DNA of 64,000 nucleotides from Firmicutes bacterium OM04-13BH (GCA_003481745.1 QULP01000009.1:40088-104087); one strand, 5' to 3'; numbered from the stretch's first letter, positions 37,331 through 45,163 are shown. The notes: generated from the letters alone by a model not told the origin. Numbers and translations: made by a program.

Positions 37331-38110
37331 TCACCTCCGAAGTTCTAATACTGCTGACAACAGTTTTTTTGTATATTCCGATTGTGGATTTTCCAAAACT
37401 TCTTTGGTTTTTCCATACTCTCTTACTTCTCCATTTTCAAGTACCAGTACCTTATCAGCCATTGCCCGAATTACTCCAAGGTTATGCGTCACCAGTAAAA
37501 TCGTTGTTCCAAACTTTTCACGTATCATGCACATCTCATCAACTACCTGCTTTTGTACCGATACATCAAGCGCAGAAGTTGGTTCATCTGCCATCAGAAT
37601 CTTCGGGTTTAACAACATTGCCGCTACAATTCCAACTCTTTGCTGCATCCCTCCTGAAAGTTCAAACGGATAACTGTCCAAGATTCGTTTCGGGTCATCA
37701 AATCCAAATTTTTCAAATAACTCTGTCACCTGTACTTCAAATTCTTCCTTTGTCAGCTTTTCATGCTCTCTTACACTTTCATAAAGTTGTGCCCGAACCG
37801 TACGAATTGGACAAAAGGAACTGCCCGCCATCTGAAAAATCATCCCAATTTCAGAACCACAGATTTTTCTCATTTCTTTTGGTTTTAAATCTGGCAGGTC
37901 AAGTCCCTGATACCAGATATCTCCTCTTGTTACAAGCCCATCCCTTCCAAGCAAACCCATCGCAGCTTTTATCAAAGTGGACTTTCCACTACCGCTTTCT
38001 CCTACAATTCCAAGAATCTCTCCTTCTTCCACTGAAAAGCTCACATCATGTACTGCAAGTTCTCCTTTGTAGCTGATATCTACATGTTCGTATCGAATGA
38101 TTTCTGACAT
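37331..38110 (-). CDS. ABC importer ATPase (NikD/OppD type)
   Basis: 259 residues; Walker A GESGSGKSTLIKA (~37-49), Q-loop FQMAGSSFCP, signature LSGGMQQR, Walker B ILMADEPTSALDVSVQ, switch VTHNLGVI. GGGAGGT, overlapping the stop of the permease gene, precedes the ATG. Works with the following ATPase as a heterodimer. Confidence 0.9.
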   Translation of the reverse strand: MSEIIRYEHVDISYKGELAVHDVSFSVEEGEILGIVGESGSGKSTLIKAAMGLLGRDGLVTRGDIWYQGLDLPDLKPKEMRKICGSEIGMIFQMAGSSFCPIRTVRAQLYESVREHEKLTKEEFEVQVTELFEKFGFDDPKRILDSYPFELSGGMQQRVGIVAAMLLNPKILMADEPTSALDVSVQKQVVDEMCMIREKFGTTILLVTHNLGVIRAMADKVLVLENGEVREYGKTKEVLENPQSEYTKKLLSAVLELRR

Positions 38111-38116
38111 TCTTTT

Positions 38117-38965
38117 CTACCTCCCATTTCGAGGGTCTAACCAGTCTCGTACCGTATCCCCAAGTAAGTTAAAAATCACAACCGATACAAAGATTGCAAA
38201 ACCGGGAGCCAGTGTTACCCATGGATGAGTCGTTAAAAGATTTCTTGTATCGCTCATCATGCTTCCCCATTCTGCAATCGGCGGCTTTGCTCCAAGCCCC
38301 AAAAAGGAAAGACCTGCCAGTTCCATCATCATCGTACCAATATCTAATACTGCCGTAACCAGAATCGGACCAAAGATGTTCGGAAGAATATGCTTTAAAA
38401 TTATTTTTCCAGTCCCACATCCCGATAACCTGGCAGCTTTTATATAAACTGTTTCTTTTTGTGCCAGCGTTTGACTCCTTGCAACACGCGCATACTTTGG
38501 CCAGCTGATGGCCGCAAGTGCAATAATCGCATTGTGAACTCCACCGCCAAGCGCTGCTGCCACAGCCAAAGCAAACACCAGACCCGGAAAAGCCAGAAAA
38601 ATATCTGAAATACGCATCAAAACAGAATCTATTTTTTTTCCGCTCCATGCACAGAAGATTCCAATCATTGTGCCAAACACCATAATAAATCCTACCAATA
38701 ATAAAGTAGAATAAATACTGGTCTTACTCCCCACAATGACACGGGAAAGCATATCCCTTCCATACCGATCCGTACCAAATAAATGCGCTGCTGACGGAAT
38801 TGCTTTTGCATTGCCCAAATCCTGTAAATACGGGTCATAAGGGCATAATGATTCACTGAAATACGAAGCAATGACTAAAGCCAGTGCCAAACCTCCAAAT
38901 ATAATTAAGCGTAACTTCAAATAGTTTCTATGTATCTTCTGTGTTCTTACTGTCGGCTCTCTCAT
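38117..38965 (-). CDS. ABC importer permease (NikC/OppC/DppC type)
   Basis: 282 residues with an N-terminal cytosolic stretch, one early membrane helix (~22-42) and five more; typical loop GTDRYGRDMLSRVIVGSKTSIYSTLLLV and ATPase-contact motif YIKAARLSGCGTGKIILKHILPNI. Overlaps the preceding permease gene by 4 bases (ATGA). Confidence 0.93.
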   Translation of the reverse strand: MREPTVRTQKIHRNYLKLRLIIFGGLALALVIASYFSESLCPYDPYLQDLGNAKAIPSAAHLFGTDRYGRDMLSRVIVGSKTSIYSTLLLVGFIMVFGTMIGIFCAWSGKKIDSVLMRISDIFLAFPGLVFALAVAAALGGGVHNAIIALAAISWPKYARVARSQTLAQKETVYIKAARLSGCGTGKIILKHILPNIFGPILVTAVLDIGTMMMELAGLSFLGLGAKPPIAEWGSMMSDTRNLLTTHPWVTLAPGFAIFVSVVIFNLLGDTVRDWLDPRNGR

Positions 38966-39906
38966 TCTCTTGTCACCCCCAGACGAATTCTTGGGTCAAG
39001 CTGATGGTACATAAGGTCTGTAATCAAATTAACCAGAACATAAATAACTGCCATCCAGACTACATAAGCCTGTATAAATGGATAATCTCGCATCGTAATT
39101 GCATCCACTGCCAGTTTTCCAACTCCATCCCACATAAAAATACTTTCAATGATTGCCGTTCCGCCTAAAAGGCTTCCTATTGAGAGTGCTAAAAGTGTGA
39201 CAATCGTTAACATAGAAGATTTCATCACATTTTTCCAAAGGATAATCTTCTTTCTTATCCCTCTTGCCATTGCTCCTTGCACATAATCTTTATTCCATTC
39301 CTCAAGTACCGTTGCTCGCACCTGACGCATATACTTTGCCGACATGGAAACTGCCAGAGTCAAAGCCGGCAGCAGCGCACTTTTTAGATTCACCCCGTCT
39401 GAAATAACCGGCAGCAATTTTAATTTAATACTGAATAACTGCATGAAAAGCATTGCAACAAAAAAATTCGGCAATGCATTTCCAATAAAACTACAAAACC
39501 GAAGCAATAAATCAGGAATCCTATCCTGTTTCATTGCCGAAAAAATCCCCAGAGGAATTGAGATAATAACTGTCAAAGCAATTGATAATCCTGTCAAAAG
39601 CAAAGTCGCCGGGAGTTTTGAAAGAAATGTAGAAAACACATCTGCACCACTGACATAACTTTGTCCCATATCTCCGGTCAACATTCCTCCAAGCCAGCTA
39701 AAATACTGTATCAGAAATGGTTTATCCAGTCCAAGTTCTGCTCTTCTTGCATCAATTATCTCCTGAGAGACTTCTGTCCCACGATTCGTATAAAGCTCTG
39801 TTACAGCATCCGAACCGGCGACACGCATCATCGCAAAAGACAAAAAAGTAATCCCCAATAAAATGGGGATTAACTGTAATAATCTTTTTAATACATATTT
39901 TTTCAC
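38962..39906 (-). CDS. ABC importer permease (NikB/OppB/DppB type)
   Basis: 314 residues with six membrane helices; N-terminus YVLKRLLQLIPILLGITFLSF and ATPase-contact loop YVQGAMARGIRKKIILWKNVMKSSMLTIVTLLALSIGSLLGGTAIIES are characteristic. GTG start at 39906 with GAGGTG upstream. First gene of the importer unit behind its own motif-bearing promoter. Confidence 0.93.
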   Translation of the reverse strand: MKKYVLKRLLQLIPILLGITFLSFAMMRVAGSDAVTELYTNRGTEVSQEIIDARRAELGLDKPFLIQYFSWLGGMLTGDMGQSYVSGADVFSTFLSKLPATLLLTGLSIALTVIISIPLGIFSAMKQDRIPDLLLRFCSFIGNALPNFFVAMLFMQLFSIKLKLLPVISDGVNLKSALLPALTLAVSMSAKYMRQVRATVLEEWNKDYVQGAMARGIRKKIILWKNVMKSSMLTIVTLLALSIGSLLGGTAIIESIFMWDGVGKLAVDAITMRDYPFIQAYVVWMAVIYVLVNLITDLMYHQLDPRIRLGVTRE

Positions 39907-39937
39907 TTTATCACCTCATCTTACAAGTATAAGATTA

Positions 39938-39981
39938 AGTATATCAATTTCTCAATCTTTCTCTAAGCCCCCTGGGGGGAT
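39938..39981 (-). promoter_or_regulatory. Promoter of the ABC importer with shared motif, copy 2
   Basis: Minus strand ATCCCCCCAGGGGGCTT at 39981-39965, then -35 TTAGAG (39966-39961) overlapping its TT, 17-base spacer and -10 TATACT (39943-39938). The leader is about 25 bases to the GTG at 39906. Confidence 0.7.
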
Positions 39982-40023
39982 ATCAAGATATTCCAATTTT
40001 TCATAAGGTGATTCATTTTAAGT

Positions 40024-41721
40024 TCAAATTTTTTTCCTGGAACACAACATAAACAACGGAGTTGGATTATAAAATTCATCTTTTTCAATATAAATTCTAC
40101 TACTGATTTCTAAATCAATTCCAAACTTAGAAAATCCTGCCTTTCCAAGTACGTTTAAATCCCATGCCGGACGAGCATAAGAACTAATCGGAAGCTGTTT
40201 TTTTATCTCTTCACATTCCTGTAGCAATTCATCACCCACTGTATAATGTGCATGATTTTTGGGAAGCCCTGAAGTATCTGAGCAATCATCATTTCCATAA
40301 TTCGCATCAAAATTTAATAAAATTCCACCCGGCTTTAAAACACGTTTCCATTCCTGATAGGCTTCTTCTGCATGTGGAAGCGTCCATGTCAGATTCCTTG
40401 AAATAACCATGTCAAAAGAAGCATCCTCAAATTCTAATTTTTCTGCATCCATCACAAGAAATGTCGGTTCCACTTGTTCTTCCTTCGCAAGTTTCTTTGC
40501 ATTTACTACCATCTCCGGTGTCAAATCTGTCCCAACCACCTGATGACCCTCTTTGGCAAGTAAAATTGAGAAGAACCCAGAGCCACAGCCCACATCTAAG
40601 ATTTTTAATTTTTTACCATCCGGAAGCTGTTTCTTAATTTCCTTTATCCATCGCTCTGCGAGTGCACTTTTCAACTCTGCTCTTCTTTGCTCTAAAAAGC
40701 TCTCGCTTCGTTTGGCCCAATACTTGGTAATCCGCTCTTTCCTATCATCAAATATTCTCGCAATTCGTCCATAAGTAATTGCTGAACCTCCTGCCTTTAC
40801 CTGCAAAGAACCCGTCTCAAATAAAATTACTCCATCGTATTCCGCACGGCAAACTTCCAAAGGATTGCCTTCATAATCACGGATTTCTCCAATCACTTCT
40901 CCTCTTATAATCATATCCCCTGGATTTTTAAACGGATACCAGCATCCTGTAAATTCTGCTGCCTGATAAGTCACATCTACTACCTCCAGCGGATAATACT
41001 GTCGATAATCTCGTTTTTCCTCATAGCTTCCAATTGCACAAAGAATATTTTTTACATCTCTTCTTGTAGAACGGGCTTCTTCTAACGTCCATGCACCCAT
41101 TTCTCCGCGCTCAATTAAAATACTTGGAATTCCCATACTTGCAGCATAATTATAAGCACCACCTGTCGCAACCGCAGAACGCACCATATAAGGCACATCG
41201 ACCTGTTCTGCCATCTTCCTCGACATTGCCACAACCTCTTCTTTTGCACAGCCTGCATAATAAACAAAAGGAGTTAATCTCTCATAATCATTTCCACTAT
41301 GTAAATCAATGTACCTGTCAACATAAGGAAACAGCTCTGTTGCTACTGCATAAGCAAGACGTTCTGTCTCTGTTCCATCTGCCTTGCCTGGAAATTCACG
41401 ATTTAAATTCTTTCCATCCTTGACTCCCAGACTTCCGGCACGATGTTCAAACTCTTCTCTTCTGATTACCTTCACAATAATGATTGTACCGTTTACTTTC
41501 TCTATCTGTAAATGTCTTGCTAAATCAATCGCTGACTGGATTCCTACATATTCCCCTGCCTGAACTCCCGCTGTAATTAACACCGTCTGTCCCGGTCGTT
41601 TTCCGCAAAAAACAGACACCGGCACTTCAAATGCTCCCTTTGAAAGTTCCAGCTTTCCATGATAAGCTTCTCCCGGCTTTACTTCAAGTGTTCCAATTTT
41701 AAAATTCTTCTGTGCTTCCAA
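40024..41721 (-). CDS. Fused AstE/AspA-type deacylase and class I methyltransferase
   Basis: 565 residues in two domains. Residues ~1-325 match the succinylglutamate desuccinylase/aspartoacylase branch of M14 zinc hydrolases (VLITAGVQAGEYVGIQSA, NLNREFPG, YIDLHSGNDY, ILIERGEMG). The first zinc ligand, normally His in HxxE, is Gln54; Glu57 and His141 remain. Residues ~330-565 are a SAM methyltransferase (LDVGCGSGFFSILLAK at ~375; VISRNLTWTLPH). This half is clearly similar to the neighbouring 255-residue methyltransferase. Translation starts at TTG (41721), 1 base after the upstream stop, with AAAGGGG before it. Substrate unknown. Confidence 0.82.
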   Translation of the reverse strand: MEAQKNFKIGTLEVKPGEAYHGKLELSKGAFEVPVSVFCGKRPGQTVLITAGVQAGEYVGIQSAIDLARHLQIEKVNGTIIIVKVIRREEFEHRAGSLGVKDGKNLNREFPGKADGTETERLAYAVATELFPYVDRYIDLHSGNDYERLTPFVYYAGCAKEEVVAMSRKMAEQVDVPYMVRSAVATGGAYNYAASMGIPSILIERGEMGAWTLEEARSTRRDVKNILCAIGSYEEKRDYRQYYPLEVVDVTYQAAEFTGCWYPFKNPGDMIIRGEVIGEIRDYEGNPLEVCRAEYDGVILFETGSLQVKAGGSAITYGRIARIFDDRKERITKYWAKRSESFLEQRRAELKSALAERWIKEIKKQLPDGKKLKILDVGCGSGFFSILLAKEGHQVVGTDLTPEMVVNAKKLAKEEQVEPTFLVMDAEKLEFEDASFDMVISRNLTWTLPHAEEAYQEWKRVLKPGGILLNFDANYGNDDCSDTSGLPKNHAHYTVGDELLQECEEIKKQLPISSYARPAWDLNVLGKAGFSKFGIDLEISSRIYIEKDEFYNPTPLFMLCSRKKI

Positions 41722-41722
41722 A

Positions 41723-42490
41723 CTAGTTTTCCCCTTTCTGTCCTGAAACTAAAAACATTGGTGTTGAGGCATAATTTAACCGTTCTTCTTCGCTCCACAC
41801 GCTCTGCCAGATATTTTCATCTGTCCGAATTTCTGCAAAACCAATTTCTTTTAAGACTTCCACATCCCAGCCTGGACGATTCTTTGCAGAAAGCGGAACT
41901 TTCTTTGCAATTTCTTCCATTCGGTCAATGTCTGTACAAAGATAATGGTCATCCAACTGACTTCTCTCTACATTTTCCCTATCTTTTTCATACGCCATTC
42001 TCTTTTCTTCATCATAGAGATAGCCATACCAGTTTGCATCGAAATTTAAAATGATTCCTCCTGTTTTTAATACCCGAAACCATTCTTTGTAAGCCTGTAC
42101 CGGATTTTCCAGATTCCAGGTCAGATTTCTTGAAATCACCACATCGAACTGATTGTTTTCAAATTCCAGATTCTGTGCATCCATTCGGTAAAACTCAATC
42201 TGGCTTTGATATTCTTTTGTATTTTCTTTTGCTTTCTCTAACATATCCTCAGTATAATCAACAGCCGTCACATAATAACCGGCTTCTGAAAGAATCCTCG
42301 GAAAAAATCCAGGACCGGTTCCGACATCTAAAATTTTCAAATCTGCTTTTGCTTTATCCGGAAAACGTTCTTCAAGCACCCGAAGCCAGTTCTCTTTCTG
42401 TGTTCCGTTTATCTCTTTTTCATTGACTTCTGAATATCCCTCTACTCTGGTACTCCAGTACTCTTCTATCTGATTTAATAATTCTGCCAT
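41723..42490 (-). CDS. Class I SAM-dependent methyltransferase
   Basis: 255 residues of the Methyltransf_11 type: ILDVGTGPGFFPRILSEAGYYVTAVDYTEDMLEKAKEN (~52-90), FDVVISRNLTWNLENPVQAYKEWFRVLKTGGIILNFDANW. A paralogue of the C-terminal half of the next gene, sharing VISRNLTW and ILLNFDAN-type blocks and a similar RPxWDxxVLxxxGF tail. The ATG at 42490 follows GAGG by 7 bases; upstream codons to 42541 overlap the leader. First gene of the methyltransferase/importer cluster. Substrate not recognisable. Confidence 0.85.
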   Translation of the reverse strand: MAELLNQIEEYWSTRVEGYSEVNEKEINGTQKENWLRVLEERFPDKAKADLKILDVGTGPGFFPRILSEAGYYVTAVDYTEDMLEKAKENTKEYQSQIEFYRMDAQNLEFENNQFDVVISRNLTWNLENPVQAYKEWFRVLKTGGIILNFDANWYGYLYDEEKRMAYEKDRENVERSQLDDHYLCTDIDRMEEIAKKVPLSAKNRPGWDVEVLKEIGFAEIRTDENIWQSVWSEEERLNYASTPMFLVSGQKGEN

Positions 42491-42558
42491 AGTAAATCCT
42501 CGCCTCTTTCCTAATGATATACATACCTCCTGATACATCATTATTATTCTAAGACTTT

Positions 42559-42602
42559 ACTTTACCAAAGTATTTGGTACTTCACAAGCCCCGAGGGGGG
42601 AT
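42559..42602 (-). promoter_or_regulatory. Promoter of the methyltransferase genes with shared motif, copy 3, and a spacer palindrome
   Basis: Minus strand ATCCCCCCTCGGGGCTT at 42602-42586, -35 TTGTGA (42587-42582), 17-base spacer, -10 TAAAGT (42564-42559). A perfect palindrome TACCAAAGTATTTGGTA (42563-42579) fills the spacer, giving a second likely operator specific to this promoter. Confidence 0.7.
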
Positions 42603-42607
42603 AAAAA

Positions 42608-42643
42608 AAGAGTATTCCCAAACTTTTTTAAGGGAACACTCTT
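42608..42643 (-). terminator. Terminator between ridA and the methyltransferase promoter
   Basis: AAGAGTATTCCC and GGGAACACTCTT form the stem; on the minus strand a run of T follows and touches the shared motif at 42602. Confidence 0.88.
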
Positions 42644-42655
42644 ACACTTTTTGTA

Positions 42656-42813
42656 AAGCGAACATTCGCAATCCGCTTCGCTACTTGCTCATGAACGCAG
42701 TCGCTTTGCGATCTGTCAGTGGGAGCTTTCAACTCCCACTGACAGAAGCATCCCCCCTCACCCGTCGCTTAGTGCTCCGCGCACTTGAAGCGGGGGAATG
42801 CTTATCTGCGTTC
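42656..42813. repeat. Structured repeat element, copy A
   Basis: Five helices are visible on the plus strand: P0 AAGCG/CGCTT around a loop with ATTCGCA; spacer CGCTACTTGCTCAT; P1 GAACGCAG (42693-42700)/CTGCGTTC (42806-42813) enclosing P2 TCGC-TTT-GCGA, P3 CTGTCAGTGGGAG/CTCCCACTGACAG (42713-42745), and P4 (42746-42803) ending in a CGCTT-A-GTGC/GCAC-TTG-AAGCG head. Copy B (46199-46350) has the same plan with different helix sequences. With the terminator it fills the ~350-base gap between ridA and the methyltransferase gene. Confidence 0.8.
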
Positions 42814-42845
42814 AAATATTCTTTTTTAGTTAGTAAATTAATTTT

Positions 42846-43217
42846 TTAAACTTCTGCAATAACTTCTACTTCACAAAGTACATTTTTTGGAAGTGTTTTT
42901 ACAGCTACACAGGAGCGTGCCGGTTTTCCTGTAAAGTATTTTCCGTAGATTTCGTTAAACGCTGCGAAGTCTCCCATATCTGCTAAAAAACAGGTTGTCT
43001 TTACTGCTTTCTCATAACTGCTTCCTGCTGCTTTCAATACTTCACCAAGGTTTTTCATAACCTGTTCTGCCTGTCCTTCAATTGTTGTTGCAGTAACATC
43101 TCCAACTGCCGGGTCAATTGCAATCTGTCCGGAAGTATATACCACTCCGTTTAAAACCATTGCCTGTGAATATGGTCCGATTGCTGCTGGTGCTTTTTCT
43201 GTGCTAACTACTTTCAT
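42846..43217 (-). CDS. ridA: RidA family reactive intermediate/imine deaminase
   Basis: Hydrolyses reactive 2-aminoacrylate-type enamines/imines from PLP enzymes. 123 residues, full length; signature motifs AIGPYSQAMVLNGVVYTSGQIAIDP, the Arg in GKPARSCVAVKTLPKNVLCEVEVIAEV and the terminal Glu. SD AGAGGAG. Monocistronic; its terminator lies ~205 bases downstream beyond repeat copy A. Confidence 0.95.
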   Translation of the reverse strand: MKVVSTEKAPAAIGPYSQAMVLNGVVYTSGQIAIDPAVGDVTATTIEGQAEQVMKNLGEVLKAAGSSYEKAVKTTCFLADMGDFAAFNEIYGKYFTGKPARSCVAVKTLPKNVLCEVEVIAEV

Positions 43218-43290
43218 CTTAAAGTCTCCTCTCTAAAACCTGTTTTCTGTTCTTTATTATACGTTTGTATTTCTTACAGGTCAAGAAAAA

Positions 43291-43324
43291 AGAATCCCTT
43301 ATCCGATTTCAGGCAAGGGATTCT
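43291..43324 (-). terminator. Terminator of the HPr-like gene
   Basis: AGAATCCCTT/AAGGGATTCT stem with a 14-base loop; T-rich on the minus strand, 18 bases after the stop. Confidence 0.88.
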
Positions 43325-43342
43325 CTTCTTTGATTCTTTTGA

Positions 43343-43570
43343 TTATGCGATTGCAAACTGGTCCAAGACCTGATTAAATTTGTCATCACTGCCATTACAT
43401 CTTACAGTCAGTGTACGGTTTAAATCCAAACTGAACACGCCTAAAATTGATTTCGCATCCACAACAATTCTATTATAAAAAACATCAATATCGAAATTAC
43501 ATTTACTGGCTGCTCTGACAAAATTTTTTACGTCTTCTGTTTGGGAAAGTTTAATCTGACGCTCTGTCAT
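43343..43570 (-). CDS. HPr-like protein lacking the phosphorylatable histidine
   Basis: 75 residues similar to the PTS phosphocarrier HPr in its second half (VDAKSILGVFSLDLNRTLTVRCNG, equivalent to the region around Ser46). The N-terminal active-site segment with His15 is replaced by TEDVKNFVRAASKCNFDID, with no histidine anywhere in the protein. It therefore cannot carry phosphate from enzyme I and is more likely regulatory, as with Crh-like proteins. The ATG at 43570 has AGAGGTG six bases upstream; the GTG at 43579 overlaps that site. Confidence 0.82.
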   Translation of the reverse strand: MTERQIKLSQTEDVKNFVRAASKCNFDIDVFYNRIVVDAKSILGVFSLDLNRTLTVRCNGSDDKFNQVLDQFAIA

Positions 43571-43642
43571 CGTTGTCACCTCTTCTTAGAATTTTAAAAA
43601 AATGTTCTTTGTTTCACACAACCTTGTTTGATTGTTAGACGT

Positions 43643-43671
43643 ATTATGACAGTATTCTTTCGATTTGTCAA
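43643..43671 (-). promoter_or_regulatory. Promoter of the HPr-like gene
   Basis: Minus strand TTGACA (43671-43666) and CATAAT (43648-43643), 17-base spacer. The rest of the 300-base gap up to 43870 is strongly T-rich on the plus strand; I see no gene, hairpin or repeat in it. Confidence 0.7.
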
Positions 43672-43870
43672 TCTTCATTTTTTTTCAAACTCAATCAAAC
43701 TCCGTTCTTTCTTCGTTATTTTGTTCAAGAATTGTAATGTTTTGCTTCGTATTTTAGTTAATTTCATTTTGCTGTTTTGTTTTTTGGTTATACCAATTAT
43801 TCATTTTTTTCTATTTTGCAATCTCTTTACTTAAATTTTCTTATTAACTAACCAAACTTTCTTATTATTT

Positions 43871-44710
43871 TTACGCTCTAGGCAGACATTTGACCGCATC
43901 AGAAAGATATTCGTTTCTGACTTCTGCAAATTTTCCTGCATCCACCATAGATGCAAAATTCGGGTCTAACGGCATTTTTGCCATTACCGGAATGTTTAAC
44001 TCTGCTCCGATTTCATCTGCTTTGCTCTCTCCAAACACATAAATCGATTTTCCACAGTCCGGACATTTTACAAAGCTGTAGTTTTCTACCAGACCAACAA
44101 CAGGAATTTTCATCATTTCAGCCATATTGTAAGCTTTCTTTACAATCATCTGTACCAAATCCTGAGGAGAAGATACAATTACGATTCCATCAATTGGAAG
44201 TGACTGGAATACAGTCAACGGAACATCTCCTGTTCCCGGCGGCATATCTACAAATAAATAATCCAGTTCACCCCAGACAACATCGGTCCAGAACTGTTTT
44301 ACCATATTTGCAATGACCGGTCCTCTCCAGATAACCGGTGAATCTTCCTGCGGAAGCAGTAAATTAATAGACATAATTTTAATATCATTTTCTGTCAGCA
44401 TCGGATAGATTCCATTATCATCTGCCATTGCTGCACCTTTTAAACCATACATTCTTGGAATAGACGGACCTGTAATATCTGCATCTAAAATACCTACACG
44501 GTATCCTTTTGCTGCCATTTCATTTGCCAGAGACGCAGTTACAAAAGATTTTCCAACTCCACCCTTTCCACTGACTACTCCGACTACTTTTTTAATTGCA
44601 GAGTATGCATTTAATTCCTCTTTCGGGATGGTATTTTTTTTTGCACTGCTGCATCCCTCACAGCTTTTCTTGTCACAGCTTGAACTGCTGCACTGTTTGT
44701 TTTCGCTCAT
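43871..44710 (-). CDS. Mrp/NBP35-type ATPase (Fe-S cluster carrier)
   Basis: P-loop ATPase that binds and transfers Fe-S clusters. 279 residues: a Cys-rich N-terminus (C7, C12, C17, C20), deviant Walker A SGKGGVGKS (~47-55), DADITGPSIPRM, LDYLFVDMPPGTGD and a CPDCG pair (~218) characteristic of cluster binding at the dimer interface. It is followed upstream, 34 bases away, by the CsoR/RcnR-type gene, suggesting co-transcription; a role in assembly of Fe-S or Ni-Fe-S enzymes is possible. Confidence 0.92.
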   Translation of the reverse strand: MSENKQCSSSSCDKKSCEGCSSAKKNTIPKEELNAYSAIKKVVGVVSGKGGVGKSFVTASLANEMAAKGYRVGILDADITGPSIPRMYGLKGAAMADDNGIYPMLTENDIKIMSINLLLPQEDSPVIWRGPVIANMVKQFWTDVVWGELDYLFVDMPPGTGDVPLTVFQSLPIDGIVIVSSPQDLVQMIVKKAYNMAEMMKIPVVGLVENYSFVKCPDCGKSIYVFGESKADEIGAELNIPVMAKMPLDPNFASMVDAGKFAEVRNEYLSDAVKCLPRA

Positions 44711-44744
44711 AACGCTTTCCTTCCTTTATTTATTTCTTGTTCTG

Positions 44745-45089
44745 TTACTTAATGAATCGGTCAATCGCTTTATTCAATTCATCTAAAGCTTCCTTATCTC
44801 CACTTTCCACTGCGTCCACAATACAATGTTCAATATGATCTTGAAGAATGACTTTTCCGGTATTGTTGATTGCCGCCTTCACCGCAGAAAGCTGAATCAA
44901 TACTTCGGAACAGTCCCTGCCCTCTTCTACCATACGACGAATAGACTCCAAATGTCCGATTGCACGTGAAAGCCGGTTTAGCACTGCCTTTGTATGCGTA
45001 TGACTGTGGGTATGGGAATGTGTTACCACCGTTCCATCCTCTAATGTGTGAGTATGGGTATGGCTGTGAACCTGTTTTTTTTCTTCCAT
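44745..45089 (-). CDS. CsoR/RcnR/FrmR-family metal-sensing repressor with His-rich N-terminus
   Basis: All-helical DUF156 repressor, 114 residues. The core (~34-112) has the conserved cysteine in GRDCSEV (C60) and H85/H88/C89 in LQDHIEHC. C60-H85-C89 is the CsoR-like Cu(I) set, but InrS-type nickel sensors share it. The first 33 residues are mostly His/Thr (HTHTHTLEDGTVVTHSHTH at 12-30 region), well suited to Ni, Co or Zn and absent from plain CsoR. Next to the Mrp ATPase. Targets unknown; no exporter gene is adjacent. Confidence 0.87.
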   Translation of the reverse strand: MEEKKQVHSHTHTHTLEDGTVVTHSHTHSHTHTKAVLNRLSRAIGHLESIRRMVEEGRDCSEVLIQLSAVKAAINNTGKVILQDHIEHCIVDAVESGDKEALDELNKAIDRFIK

Positions 45090-45163
45090 AATATAATAAT
45101 ACTCCTCTCACCACTTTTCTAATTATACCAAACTCCCGTAAAAAAACAACACTTTGGAATTTG

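Noticed and set aside
37369..38076. A 235-codon open frame on the plus strand
   Set aside because: It is antisense to a clear ABC ATPase gene and has Leu/Pro/Gln-rich composition typical of an opposite-strand shadow.
39961..39985. G/C-rich palindrome read as a terminator of the deacylase-methyltransferase gene
   Set aside because: The arms leave almost no loop, there is no T run after it on the minus strand, and the same sequence recurs at -35 boxes of two other promoters.
42746..42803. Copy A hairpins as ordinary ridA terminator
   Set aside because: A proper terminator with a T tract lies further on at 42608-42643, and the multi-helix layout is shared with copy B, which has no such relation to ridA.
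43628..43834. Hydrophobic 68-codon frame in the T-rich gap
   Set aside because: It is made of Phe/Leu codons from T runs, has no ribosome site, and covers the HPr-like promoter on the other strand.
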